This document shows positions 39,716 to 48,125 of a stretch of 64,000 nt of DNA, piece by piece. Each line of letters begins with the position of its first letter. Positions within the stretch are counted from its first letter, which is position 1. The notes beneath the pieces are model-generated. The model did not search any database. It was not told the origin of the DNA and saw nothing but the letters and a program-made list of their open reading frames with translations. The position numbers and the translations under genes were made by a program. The stretch is from NCBI RefSeq assembly GCF_042650565.1, contig NZ_JBHSBH010000015.1, positions 620,001 to 684,000 on the forward strand. The letters run 5' to 3'. This stretch comes from Nocardiopsis_B sediminis. GTDB taxonomy: Bacteria; Actinomycetota; Actinomycetes; Streptosporangiales; Streptosporangiaceae.

Positions 39716-40752
39716 CACACTCGCCCTTCCCGGCAACAGTTTCGGGAGTCGAGCACAGCGGGCGCGGCGGCCGCAGCGGCGGCCAGCGCAGCGGCGGCGG
39801 CCGTTACCGCGCGGGCCAGCCGCACCGCCCGCCGGATGTCGTGCACCTCAGGACGCGGCCCCTCCCCCAGCTCGGGGCGGTGCTCCACCCGCCGCCCGTA
39901 CACGTTCATGCCCCCCAGGCGCAGACCCAGCGCCCCGGCGAACGCCGCCTCGCAGTGGCCGGCGTTCGGGCTGGGGTGGCGGGCGCCATCGCGCGCGCGG
40001 ATCCGGCGGGCCGCACGCGGGTCTCCCGAAACCACCGGGGCCAAAGCGCAGGCCAGCACGGCGGTGACCCGCGCGGGCGCCCAGTTGGCGACGTCATCGA
40101 TCCGCGCCGCCGCCCAGCCGAAGTCCTCGTAGCGCGGTGAGCGGTGGCCGACCATCGCATCGAGCGTGTTGACGGCGCGATGGCCCAGCAGCCCGGGCAC
40201 GCCGAGCACGGCACCCCACACGAGGGGTGCGACGGCCGCATCCGAGGTGTTCTCGGCAACGGACTCGACCGCGGCGCGAGCGATCGCCTTCTCGTCCAGG
40301 CCCCGCGGGTCGCGCCCGCACAGGTGCGGAAGGCGGCGCCGCGCCTCCTCGATGTCCCCCGCTTCAAGGGCATCGGCGATCAGCCCGGCTTCCCGCCCGA
40401 GCATGGACCCGCCGACGACCGCCCAGGTCGCGGCCGCGGTGACGACGGCGTGCCGCATCGGCGAGGCCCGGTGCCCGGCGAGCGCCCCGAGGGCGGCGAC
40501 AGGAGCCACAGCGAGCAGCGCGAACGCGACGCCCCTCGCCCGGTTCGGCGCGTACATCCGGCGCTCCAGCCGCCCGGCGGCGGCGCCGAAGACCGCCACC
40601 GGGTGCCCACGGCGTGGATCGGGCACCACACGGTCCAGGACGGCCCCGGCGAGGAGCCCGATCGCGGTGGCGGCTGCTATGCGGCGTCGATGCGGCGATG
40701 TCACGCCGTCCAAGGTAACGCGCCCGTACAGGGCTCCCCACGATTGCGCCAT
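39715..40752 (-). CDS. cbiB: Adenosylcobinamide-phosphate synthase (CbiB/CobD)
   Basis: 345-residue membrane enzyme joining aminopropanol (phosphate) to cobyric acid. Motifs are GLLAGAVLDRVVPDPRRGHPV, ESVAENTSDAAVAPLVWGA, NTLDAMVGHRSPRYEDFGWAAARIDD, PSPNAGHCEAAFAGALGLRLGG. Several hydrophobic helices are present. ATG 40752 has GGAGGGCGGGGAC upstream; GTG 40704 is the alternative. Its stop overlaps cobQ, so the two steps that consume and make cobyric acid are co-translated. Confidence 0.94.
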   Translation of the reverse strand: MAQSWGALYGRVTLDGVTSPHRRRIAAATAIGLLAGAVLDRVVPDPRRGHPVAVFGAAAGRLERRMYAPNRARGVAFALLAVAPVAALGALAGHRASPMRHAVVTAAATWAVVGGSMLGREAGLIADALEAGDIEEARRRLPHLCGRDPRGLDEKAIARAAVESVAENTSDAAVAPLVWGAVLGVPGLLGHRAVNTLDAMVGHRSPRYEDFGWAAARIDDVANWAPARVTAVLACALAPVVSGDPRAARRIRARDGARHPSPNAGHCEAAFAGALGLRLGGMNVYGRRVEHRPELGEGPRPEVHDIRRAVRLARAVTAAAAALAAAAAAAPAVLDSRNCCREGRV

Positions 40753-41290
40753 GTCCCCGCCCTCCGCATGCACGGGACGGGGCCACGGCCTAGATTCCCC
40801 TAGCGAACCCGTACCCACAAGGCCCTGAGCAGGGCGCAGCGAAGAGAAACGGAAAGGCGGTGGTCCACCAGGACGACCCGGGCAGACGCGGAGGACCCCT
40901 TGGGCACTATGATCATGGCGCTCGCAACCTCGGTCGGCGCATGGTGGGTCTTCTGAGCAGCCCGTTATCCCCCCACAGGACCGCCCGCCCCACCGCGGAG
41001 ACCCGACCCCGCGTAACGAACTTCACGAAACGCCAGGACCGCACGCCACACAGGCGCTTGATCACGGGTAACGTGTCGTCGGAGCCCAATAGCAGCCGAT
41101 TTGGTGGAGCCCGCGTGCTAACGAGACGCAACTACGAATGTCCGTAGTTGTTATTATTTTGCCCGACGATGGGTGACATCTGCCGAATACCCTAGAGTGT
41201 CCCTCAACCCCCGAAGCCCCGCCCAGCACCCTCCACACCCCACCCGGCCGCGTCGCCCCCACCCACCCCAACACGACACAATTGAATCGA
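40753..41290. other. Intergenic stretch before tRNA-Arg, no gene seen
   Basis: About 540 bases with no convincing reading frame in either direction. The part near 41131-41165 is markedly AT-rich for this genome and holds a hairpin. The promoter for cbiB-cobQ and that for the tRNA should lie here but no strong boxes stand out. Confidence 0.6.
41131..41150 (+). terminator. Hairpin with T-rich tail
   Basis: AACTACG-AATGTC-CGTAGTT followed by GTTATTATTTT. Perfect 7-base arms plus a T-rich run look like an intrinsic terminator, but no plus-strand gene ends just before it, so it could be a regulatory palindrome. Confidence 0.35.
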
Positions 41291-41366
41291 GCAGCTGTAG
41301 CTCAGTGGATAGAGCATCGGACTTCTAATCCGACGGTCGCAGGTTCGAATCCTGCCAGCTGCACCA
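41291..41366 (+). tRNA. tRNA-Arg (anticodon TCT)
   Basis: Full cloverleaf: acceptor GCAGCTG/CAGCTGC, D arm GCTCAGTGGATAGAGC, anticodon loop with TCT between ATCGGACT and AATCCGA, T arm GCAGG-TTCGAAT-CCTGC, discriminator A and an encoded CCA. The 3' half is the integration core of the neighbouring island, and its duplication at 56221 restored the gene on insertion. Confidence 0.97.
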
Positions 41367-41449
41367 GGTCAGACGGGGTTCGAGGAACAAACCGGACACC
41401 CAAAAGGGCCGATGTGTGCTCCATGTGTGCTCGGTAGTCCGGACTCAGT
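41331..41449 (+). repeat. attL: tRNA-Arg 3' half plus element end
   Basis: From the anticodon to 83 bases past the tRNA CCA, this matches 56221-56339 with three mismatches. The first 38 bases (tRNA part) are identical. It marks the left junction of the island. Confidence 0.9.
41411..41439 (+). repeat. Arm-type repeat, copy 1
   Basis: Tandem ATGTGTGCTC units (41412-41421 and 41423-41432) followed by GGTAGTC, 45 bases past the tRNA. The same pattern is exact at 56311-56339 and degenerate at 56083-56110. Likely integrase arm-binding sites. Confidence 0.5.
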
Positions 41450-41586
41450 CCGCCCCGCAGATGAAGGCACCTCGGGGACGACCTCGTCGCCGCCACCAGC
41501 CGCCCCACACCGGCCGATCCACCCCCGCCGCCCAACGGCACCCCAGGGCGGCCCCATACGCGCCCCACGGGCCGGTAAAACACGGC

Positions 41587-41619
41587 GTGGGGCGGACCAC
41601 CCCTGGTAATCCGCCCCAC
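41587..41619 (-). terminator. Integrase terminator, copy 1
   Basis: GTGGGGCGGA and TCCGCCCCAC, perfect 10-base arms around 13 bases. It lies about 105 bases past the stop of integrase relic 1; equivalent hairpins follow relics 2 and 3. Confidence 0.6.
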
Positions 41620-41724
41620 CCCAACCATTCCGGCGCCCCTTTCGCCCGAACCGCGCCCGACCACCCCGGATGCCCATTTCGCGTCCGAGGATCAGCACCC
41701 GGCGGGCTCATTACCCGCTGGACC

Positions 41725-41820
41725 TCACACCCGCAACGGCACCAGCGCCGCGGTCGCCTCGGCCGCCGCGCGGGCGACCTCCGGGTAGACGGTCTGGTAG
41801 GTGTCGCCGAGGTTCTTCGC
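41725..41820 (-). pseudogene. Tyrosine integrase relic 1 (last about 30 residues)
   Basis: Only the C-terminal tail is left: GDTYQTVYPEVARAAAEATA then ALVPLRV and stop. It includes the place of the nucleophile Tyr (DTYQTV). Upstream of about 41820 the match to the other two relics is lost. Confidence 0.7.
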
Positions 41821-41976
41821 CCCGACTCCCTCGGCTACCAGCCGGAATCGAGCGACGCTGCACACATGGCAACCATCGAAGGCGGTGTGGTGCGAGACGC
41901 GACAAGGCCGCACCAGTTCATGAACGGGGCCGTCACGCTGCGGTAGAGAAACATACGCATACTGCAACTAGTGCCG

Positions 41977-42003
41977 TTTGCGCAAATTTTGCACACTGTG
42001 CAA
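41977..42003. promoter_or_regulatory. Probable TetR operator upstream of resistance-type cassette
   Basis: Two palindromes in line, TTTGCGCAAA (41977-41986) and TTGCACA-C-TGTGCAA (41989-42003), 11 bases before the tetR ATG at 42014. The arrangement fits self-repression of the tetR-MFS transcript. Confidence 0.6.
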
Positions 42004-42013
42004 TCATGTTGGC

Positions 42014-42646
42014 ATGGGATCACTTGGTGAAGGTCTGCGCGACCGTCGGCGGCGTGAAACGCGGCGTGAGATTCATGTGGTGGCGCTCCGATTGGCTCGA
42101 GAACACGGCTTCCACAAGGTCACCGTCGAGATGATCAGCGCCGAGGTCGGCATCTCGCCGCGAACGTTCTTCAACTACTTCCCAAGCAAGGAGTCTGCCG
42201 TGGTCGAGCAGCCTCCCGCGGAGCTGTCGCCCGATCTGGTCGCCCGCTTCATCGAAGGCGGCCCCGGCCGCCCTCGCGACGTCCTCACGGATTTGACCCG
42301 TCTGCTCATCGAGCAGCTCGCTCAGGATCCGCCGGAACGCAGTGAGGTCCACGACGTCTTCGAGCTCGCGCACAGTGCGCCGACCGTCTTCGCCGCTCTC
42401 ATGGCGCGATTCGACGCCTCCCGGCTGACTCTCGCCGCCACTGTCGCGCAGCGCATGGACCCGGATACGGACGAGCAGGTCCCGGACTTGATCGCCTCTG
42501 TTGCGATGACCGCCGTCCGCAGCGGTATGGAGCGCTGGTCACAGGACACCGCCGACGACCGCTCCGACTCTCCGGTCCTCTACGTGCAGCGCGCTGTGAC
42601 GGTACTTGAGGATTTGCTGGCGCCCGGCACCCACGACTTCACCTGA
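42014..42646 (+). CDS. TetR-family regulator of the efflux/glycosyltransferase cassette
   Basis: 210 residues. The HTH covers about 15-55 (IHVVALRLAREHGFHKVTVEM, then ISPRTFFNYFPSKESAV), the AcrR-like FFNYFPSKE motif. The helical ligand domain follows. ATG 42014 is preferred; the frame from 41978 would start within the operator. The stop overlaps the MFS start (TGATG), so regulator and pump are made together. Probably a drug-sensing repressor. Confidence 0.88.
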   Translation: MGSLGEGLRDRRRRETRREIHVVALRLAREHGFHKVTVEMISAEVGISPRTFFNYFPSKESAVVEQPPAELSPDLVARFIEGGPGRPRDVLTDLTRLLIEQLAQDPPERSEVHDVFELAHSAPTVFAALMARFDASRLTLAATVAQRMDPDTDEQVPDLIASVAMTAVRSGMERWSQDTADDRSDSPVLYVQRAVTVLEDLLAPGTHDFT

Positions 42647-44301
42647 TGTCGACCGACCACGATGAAGTTCGGAGCCCCATGATGGCCAGAGCCACGCCTT
42701 CCGGGATGAAAGAAGAATCCGGCGCGACCGGGAGACCCGTCCCGACGGATGCGGCCGCACTCCCGCGCCATTTCGGCCTCATATTCGCGTCTCTGATGAC
42801 CGCGATGCTGCTGGCCGCTCTCGACCAGACGATCGTGAGCACCGCGCTGCCCACCATCGTCGGCGAGTTACACGGCGTGAAGCACATGGCCTGGGTGACC
42901 ACTGCCTACATTCTGGCCGCCACGATCAGCATGCCGGTGTATGGCCGCCTCGGTGACCTCCTCGGCCGCAAAAGCCTCTTCCTCGGTGCCATCGTGGTCT
43001 TCATCGCCGGATCCGTCCTGGCCGGGGCCGCCCAGAACATGACGGTACTCATCATCGGTCGCGCCGTCCAAGGTTTGGGCGGGGGCGGGCTCATGATCAC
43101 CTCGCAGGCGATCATCGCCGACCTCGTTCCGCCCCGCCAACGTGCCAAGTACATGGCCCCCATCGGCGCCGTCTTCGGCCTCGCTTCCGTGATCGGCCCG
43201 CTGCTCGGCGGCTGGCTCACCGATCTCGCTGCGTGGCGCTGGGCCTTCTGGATCAACCTTCCGCTCGGTGTCGTCGCCTTGGCCGTCTCCGCCTTCGCCT
43301 TGCGGCTGCCCTCGAAGGCCACCAAGGCCACCATCGACTACATGGGCATCACGCTCATGGCCGTCGCCGTCTCCTGCACCGTGCTTGTCACCATGTGGGG
43401 CGGCACGGAGTACGACTGGTCGGACCCGGTCATCCTTGGCCTCGTCGCGGGCGCCATATTGGCCTGGGCGGCGTTCTTCATCGTGGAGACCCGCGCCGCG
43501 GAGCCGGTGATCCCGCCTCGGCTCTTCGCCAGCCGCATCTTCAACATCTCCACGTTGATCGGCATGGTCGCCATCGGCATCGGGATGTTCGCCGTCATCG
43601 GCTATATGCCCACGTATCTGCAAATGGTCTACGGAGTCAGCGCCACCGAGTCGGGACTGCTCCTGATCCCCATGGTCGTCGGCATCATCATCACCGCCAT
43701 CCCCTCCGGTCAGTTCATCAGCAAGACCGGCCGCTACAAGGTGTGGCCCGTCCTCGGCTCGTCCGTCGTCACCGTCACCGCGCTGCTGATGTCCACCTTG
43801 GGCACGGACACGCCGCTCGTCGTGGTCGGAGCCTACTTTTTCCTGATGGGTGCGGGGGTCGGGATGATGCAGCAGACCCTCGTCCTGGCCGTGCAGAATG
43901 ACGCCCCCGGCAGGGACGTCGGCACCGCCACCTCGTCCAACAACTTCTTCCGCGAGATCGGCGCCACCCTGGGAACCGCCGCCATCGGCGCCGTGTTCAC
44001 CCACCGCCTCACCGAGCAACTCGCCGACCGCATACCGGTCGCGGCGACCGAGGCTGTCGGACGTACAGAGTCCCTGACCCCCGCTGCGGTCCATGCCCTC
44101 CCCACCGAGATCCAGGACGCCGTCATCCTGTCCTACCAGCAGGCCCTCACCCCGGTCTTCGGCTACCTGGTCCCCGTCTTCGCAGCAGGACTGGTTCTGG
44201 CGTTCCTTCTGCCGGAAAAGAAGTTGGCCGACACTTTTGCCGAACCTGAAAAGGGCGGCCTTGAGACAGAGATCCCTGCCGGAGGGCCGACACGGGCCTG
44301 A
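42646..44301 (+). CDS. DHA2-family MFS exporter (EmrB/QacA type)
   Basis: 551-residue drug:H+ antiporter with about 14 transmembrane helices. Motif A is GRLGDLLGRKSLFL, motif C is in GLASVIGPLLGGWLTDLAAW, motif D1 is LDQTIVSTALPTIVGEL. The central WGGTEYDWSDPVILGL is typical of 14-helix members. It is translationally coupled to tetR by a 1-base overlap. The macrolide-type glycosyltransferase follows 141 bases later, so the cassette could both modify and expel a toxic natural product. Confidence 0.92.
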   Translation: MSTDHDEVRSPMMARATPSGMKEESGATGRPVPTDAAALPRHFGLIFASLMTAMLLAALDQTIVSTALPTIVGELHGVKHMAWVTTAYILAATISMPVYGRLGDLLGRKSLFLGAIVVFIAGSVLAGAAQNMTVLIIGRAVQGLGGGGLMITSQAIIADLVPPRQRAKYMAPIGAVFGLASVIGPLLGGWLTDLAAWRWAFWINLPLGVVALAVSAFALRLPSKATKATIDYMGITLMAVAVSCTVLVTMWGGTEYDWSDPVILGLVAGAILAWAAFFIVETRAAEPVIPPRLFASRIFNISTLIGMVAIGIGMFAVIGYMPTYLQMVYGVSATESGLLLIPMVVGIIITAIPSGQFISKTGRYKVWPVLGSSVVTVTALLMSTLGTDTPLVVVGAYFFLMGAGVGMMQQTLVLAVQNDAPGRDVGTATSSNNFFREIGATLGTAAIGAVFTHRLTEQLADRIPVAATEAVGRTESLTPAAVHALPTEIQDAVILSYQQALTPVFGYLVPVFAAGLVLAFLLPEKKLADTFAEPEKGGLETEIPAGGPTRA

Positions 44302-44442
44302 GCACGGCCCGTGGGCTATGCCTGGGGACGGTGGCTTATCTCCCGATCAGCCGAGAATCGGTCCGGGCTCGGCTTCGGATCCTCGCGATCCCCGTGAACC
44401 AATTTCGACCCGTGCGCATTCAACGAAAGGAAATTGCATCAA

Positions 44443-45654
44443 ATGCACGTCTTTTTTACCAGTATTGGTGCTGCTGGTCACATTAATCCGACCCTGCCGT
44501 TGGTGAGAGAACTCGTCGGGCGCGGCCATCGTGTTTCCTACGCGACCGACGAACGCCTTCGTTTCGCAATCGAATCCGTTGGAGCCGCGCTCGTCCCCCT
44601 GCCCGAACTGGCCCTTCCGGTGGTCAATTCGGCTTCCCATCCTGGCGACTGGGGCACCGTGATGCGCCACATGATGGAGACGTTGATCCGCTACCAGTCA
44701 CAGATCATCGGCGACGGAATCATCGACGATTATGTGGAACAGCAACGGCCCGACGCGGTGTGCTACGACAACACGCTGACGCTCCCGGGGCAGCGTGCGG
44801 CCGACCGCGTCGGGGTCCCGGCGATCGCGCTCCACCCCACCTATGCTGCCAACGAGAACTTCTCTTTCCAGTCCATGGCTGAATCGGGTGCAGGAAATGC
44901 GCCTGGGGAGACGGGGAATTTGTTCCAGCAAATGCGGGAGGTCGGCTTGAAACTCGCCGATGAGATGGGCGGGCAGGCGATCAACCTGTTCGAAGGCCCA
45001 CCCGCACCGCTGAACATCGTCTTCATCCCTCGTGAGTTCCAGCCGGCAGCTGACACATTCGACGAAAGATTCTACTTCGTTGGACCGAGCCTGGGGGCTC
45101 GCAACGATGACGGAACCTGGACGCCACCGGGCGGCGGCCCACTGCTGTTCATTTCTCTGGGAACATCGCCCTTCAACCGCAACACCGAATTCTACCAGAT
45201 GTGCATTGACGCCTTCGGGGATTCAAAGTGGCGCGTCGCTTTGGCGATTGGAGCCCAGGTCGATCCAGCGGAGCTCGGAAGCGCCCCGCCCAATGTCGAG
45301 ATTCGACCATATTTTCCCCAGCTGGATGTGCTGCGGAACGCCGATATTTTTCTTTCGCATACGGGAATGAACTCCACGATGGAATCCCTGTATCACGGCG
45401 TCCCTATCGTGGCTGTGCCGCAGCAGCCCGAGCAGGTCGCGAACGCCCGCCAGATCGAGCAGCTCGGTCTGGGCCGCCATCTCACCGGCCGTCTGTCGCC
45501 GGACCTGATCCGACAGGCAGTCGAAGAGGTCCACGCGGATCCCGCCGTGGCCGGCAACGTCACGGACATGAGCAGGGTGCTGCAGAAGTCGGGTGGCGCC
45601 AGGGCTGCCGCGGACGCGATCGAATCCCATCTCGCTGCCCGGTTGAACCGCTGA
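44443..45654 (+). CDS. MGT/OleD-type glycosyltransferase (macrolide-inactivating family)
   Basis: 403-residue GT1-fold enzyme: N-terminal FFTSIGAAGHINPTLPLVRE with the catalytic His (GH) and C-terminal UDP-sugar motif around ISLGTSPF, LSHTGMNSTMESLYHGVPIV and VPQQPEQVANARQIEQLG. The family includes OleD, OleI and Mgt, which glucosylate macrolides and many phenolics. ATG 44443 with AAAGGAAA upstream is preferred to TTG 44434. Codon use is less GC-rich than neighbours (ATT, TTT and AAT are common), a sign of transfer. Either self-resistance or acquired macrolide resistance; the acceptor cannot be told. Confidence 0.9.
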   Translation: MHVFFTSIGAAGHINPTLPLVRELVGRGHRVSYATDERLRFAIESVGAALVPLPELALPVVNSASHPGDWGTVMRHMMETLIRYQSQIIGDGIIDDYVEQQRPDAVCYDNTLTLPGQRAADRVGVPAIALHPTYAANENFSFQSMAESGAGNAPGETGNLFQQMREVGLKLADEMGGQAINLFEGPPAPLNIVFIPREFQPAADTFDERFYFVGPSLGARNDDGTWTPPGGGPLLFISLGTSPFNRNTEFYQMCIDAFGDSKWRVALAIGAQVDPAELGSAPPNVEIRPYFPQLDVLRNADIFLSHTGMNSTMESLYHGVPIVAVPQQPEQVANARQIEQLGLGRHLTGRLSPDLIRQAVEEVHADPAVAGNVTDMSRVLQKSGGARAAADAIESHLAARLNR

Positions 45655-45771
45655 ACACCGTGGTCGGTGCCCGCTCAGGGCCGGGGACTCGCCTGATGGG
45701 CGGCTGCCCGGCCCTCGGCCGGATCGACGAATGCCGTGCGGGTTCGTGTGATCTCACTTCGGGGGCTGCGC

Positions 45772-47229
45772 TCAAACCGCCTCCGGTGTGCCGGGCTGAT
45801 AATCGTTCTCGATCTGGGCGAGGAATGGGTTGCGTTCGGCCTGGCGGGCGTATCCCGCGGGGTCGCGGACGCAGTCGGGGCACCAGTGTCCGGCGGTGAG
45901 GACCAGGCGCGGGCTCGCGGCGAAGACGTGGTCGAAGGCGCAACGCCACACGAGCGGGGTCGCGATGTCGCCGGTCGTCACATCAGTCGTCAGGAGCCGG
46001 CCACCGCGGAAGGCCGCCGCCTCGGCGTAGTCCAGAGGTGTCCAGGCTGCGGGGCTCTTGCCCTCGTCGTATCCGTGATCGAGGTGGCTCGGTGTGCGCG
46101 TCGGTGCGGGTTCACGGAACGTCGACCAGTCGCCGATCTGACGCCACTGCTCGTAGGAGCCGAAGTGCGCCGCGATCTCTTGGCGGTCACCGGCCCGCAC
46201 GGCCGCCATCGTGCCCCGCGGTCTGCGGGTGAGCGGCTTCATGACGAGGTTCTTCACGATCCAGCCGGGCACCCTTCCCGCGGACCGGACCGACTTCGGG
46301 GCGGCCGCGATCGCCCGGCCCATGGCCTCCGCGAAGGTGTCCTTGCGGAAGGGCACGAGCGCGTGGAGGCGATCGCTGTCGGTGTACCACTGGCCGTGGA
46401 AGTTGCGGGTCGCGAACCAGTTGCGGTCGTACCACGTGCGGATGTCCTGCACGCCCATGGCGGCACCGATCGCCACCTGGAGCTGCCAGTTCGTCAGACG
46501 CCATCCCTCGCCGCCGCCGACGTTGTAGATGCCGCCCCAGAACTCGTCGGGGGCGCCGGCCGCGATTCCGGCGAGCAGCCGTGCCGAATCCTCCGCGGTC
46601 GCCCACTCCATGACGCCGCCGAACGGCGAGTGCGTCATGATCGGGTCGCGGATCTCGAGCATCGCCGGGTGGAAGATGCCCGTCTGGCGCAGCCACGCCC
46701 ATTTCGGTATCCCCGACTCGACGAGCAGGCGCTCGGCGGCGACCTTCGTCTGCCCGTACTCGTCGAACTGCGACACCCGGACGGGGTCGCCGACACGCCC
46801 CCAGTGGTGGGGATCCTGCCGGTCGCCGGTCTCGGCGACCGAACCCACGCCGACGACCGCGACCGATGCGGGATCCGGCCGTTCACGCACCGCCCTGATG
46901 ATGTTCTGGATGCTGCCGATGTTCACGCGGCGGGCAAGGGCAGGGCTGCTGTCGGCGAGCGGCGACACGACCGCTCCGACGTGGAGGACCACGTCGGCGC
47001 CGGCGATGGCCGACCGCACATCCGCGTAGCGTGTGAGATCGCCCCAGCACACGGAAAGATTCTCCATCCCGGAGAACTCCTCAAGGATCCTGCGGTCGGG
47101 CGCACCCGGCAGCGCGAAGGCGACGACCTCCAGCTCCGGATGTGAGCGAAGCTCGCGGAGGGCGGCGCGGCCCCAATTGCCGGTGGCACCGGTGAGCAGC
47201 ACCCGGCGTCGCGCGGTCGTCCCCGTCAT
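45772..47229 (-). CDS. NAD-dependent epimerase/dehydratase family protein with C-terminal Cys/His motif
   Basis: 485-residue extended SDR: VLLTGATGNWGRAALRELR (NAD loop), VVLHVGAVVSPLAD, VGVGSVAE and the catalytic DEYGQTKVAAE (YxxxK). A C-terminal extension of about 120 residues ends with WRCAFDHVF then HWCPDCVRDP, which looks like a small zinc or Cys/His site. ATG 47229 overlaps the esterase stop by ATGA. It is the last gene of the LacI-controlled operon. It may oxidise or reduce a sugar or the aglycone released by the upstream enzymes; the exact reaction is unknown. Confidence 0.85.
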   Translation of the reverse strand: MTGTTARRRVLLTGATGNWGRAALRELRSHPELEVVAFALPGAPDRRILEEFSGMENLSVCWGDLTRYADVRSAIAGADVVLHVGAVVSPLADSSPALARRVNIGSIQNIIRAVRERPDPASVAVVGVGSVAETGDRQDPHHWGRVGDPVRVSQFDEYGQTKVAAERLLVESGIPKWAWLRQTGIFHPAMLEIRDPIMTHSPFGGVMEWATAEDSARLLAGIAAGAPDEFWGGIYNVGGGEGWRLTNWQLQVAIGAAMGVQDIRTWYDRNWFATRNFHGQWYTDSDRLHALVPFRKDTFAEAMGRAIAAAPKSVRSAGRVPGWIVKNLVMKPLTRRPRGTMAAVRAGDRQEIAAHFGSYEQWRQIGDWSTFREPAPTRTPSHLDHGYDEGKSPAAWTPLDYAEAAAFRGGRLLTTDVTTGDIATPLVWRCAFDHVFAASPRLVLTAGHWCPDCVRDPAGYARQAERNPFLAQIENDYQPGTPEAV

Positions 47230-48125
47230 CGTGGTGTGGTCCTTCCTTCGGTTCCGTCGGTTCGACGTTTTGCACTCAGCCAGGTCGCAATGGCGTCGAT
47301 CCCACGCCGGAATGGCGTCGTCGACGGCCGGTCGAGGAACCCGTGCGCCGCTTCTGCGACGACGTGGTAATCGAGCCTTGTGCCCGCGGAGTGGAGTTCG
47401 CGGCGGAACGCTTCCCCTGACGCCCGCAGCGTGTCCCTGCCGGCGTCGATCATGAGCACATCGGTGATGGCGCGCAGATCGTGTCCGCCGGGGAATGCCG
47501 TGGCCTCGCGCATCGCCTGCTCCGAGCCGGCGTAATTGCGATTCATGCGGTGGACCGTCTGCGGTCGGAACTGCGTGAGCCCACGCAGGCCCCGAACCCG
47601 CGCACGCATCTCGGGCGCGATCTCGGGAAGGGACGCGTGGTAGGTGCCGTAGGCGAGGACGAGGGGCGGGGCGGCTGTGCCCTGCTGGGCGAGTGCCAGT
47701 GCCGCTGCGGCGCTCAGGCACGCGCCCGCGCTGGCCCCGCCGAGCACGGCGTGAGCCTGCTCGTGACGTGTTACCTCGAAGACGTCGAGCACATCGTGCA
47801 GGGGAACCGGATAGCGGGTCCCCGCCAGGCGTCCGGCAGGAGGGTCGCGGAACCAGTTCCACGGTGGCACGCGGCGGTAGTCGACGGCCACGACCTCAAT
47901 GCCCCGCTGGCCTAGGGCGGCGCCGACCGCGTGGGACTCGAGCTGGTCGAGTCCACCGAAAGCGAAGGCGCCGCCGTGTACCCAGACGAGCGTGGCGACG
48001 GGTTCGGCGCCCGCGCGGCGGTAGCGCCGCACGGGGATCGCGCCGTTGCGGCCGGTGATCAGGTGGTCGCCGATGTCCAGGCCGGCCGTGAGCCGAGTGG
48101 CCGATCGGCGGTCGGATCGCTTCAT
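47226..48125 (-). CDS. Alpha/beta hydrolase (HSL-type esterase)
   Basis: 299-residue carboxylesterase of the hormone-sensitive-lipase group: oxyanion VWVHGGAFAFGGLDQLESHA, nucleophile Ser in VLGGASAGACLSAAAALA, catalytic Asp in LMIDAGRDTLRASG and His in EAAHGFLDRP. No signal peptide, so it is cytoplasmic and acts after import. It is linked by 4-base overlaps to the GH78-GH3 gene before and the epimerase gene after, so it should handle an ester within the same substrate, for instance an acetyl, malonyl or cinnamoyl decoration on a glycoside. Confidence 0.9.
   Translation of the reverse strand: MKRSDRRSATRLTAGLDIGDHLITGRNGAIPVRRYRRAGAEPVATLVWVHGGAFAFGGLDQLESHAVGAALGQRGIEVVAVDYRRVPPWNWFRDPPAGRLAGTRYPVPLHDVLDVFEVTRHEQAHAVLGGASAGACLSAAAALALAQQGTAAPPLVLAYGTYHASLPEIAPEMRARVRGLRGLTQFRPQTVHRMNRNYAGSEQAMREATAFPGGHDLRAITDVLMIDAGRDTLRASGEAFRRELHSAGTRLDYHVVAEAAHGFLDRPSTTPFRRGIDAIATWLSAKRRTDGTEGRTTPR

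Noticed and set aside
40860..41147. A 95-residue plus-strand frame before tRNA-Arg
   Set aside because: No ribosome binding site, no recognisable domain, and composition falls in GC toward its end without the third-position bias of real genes here.
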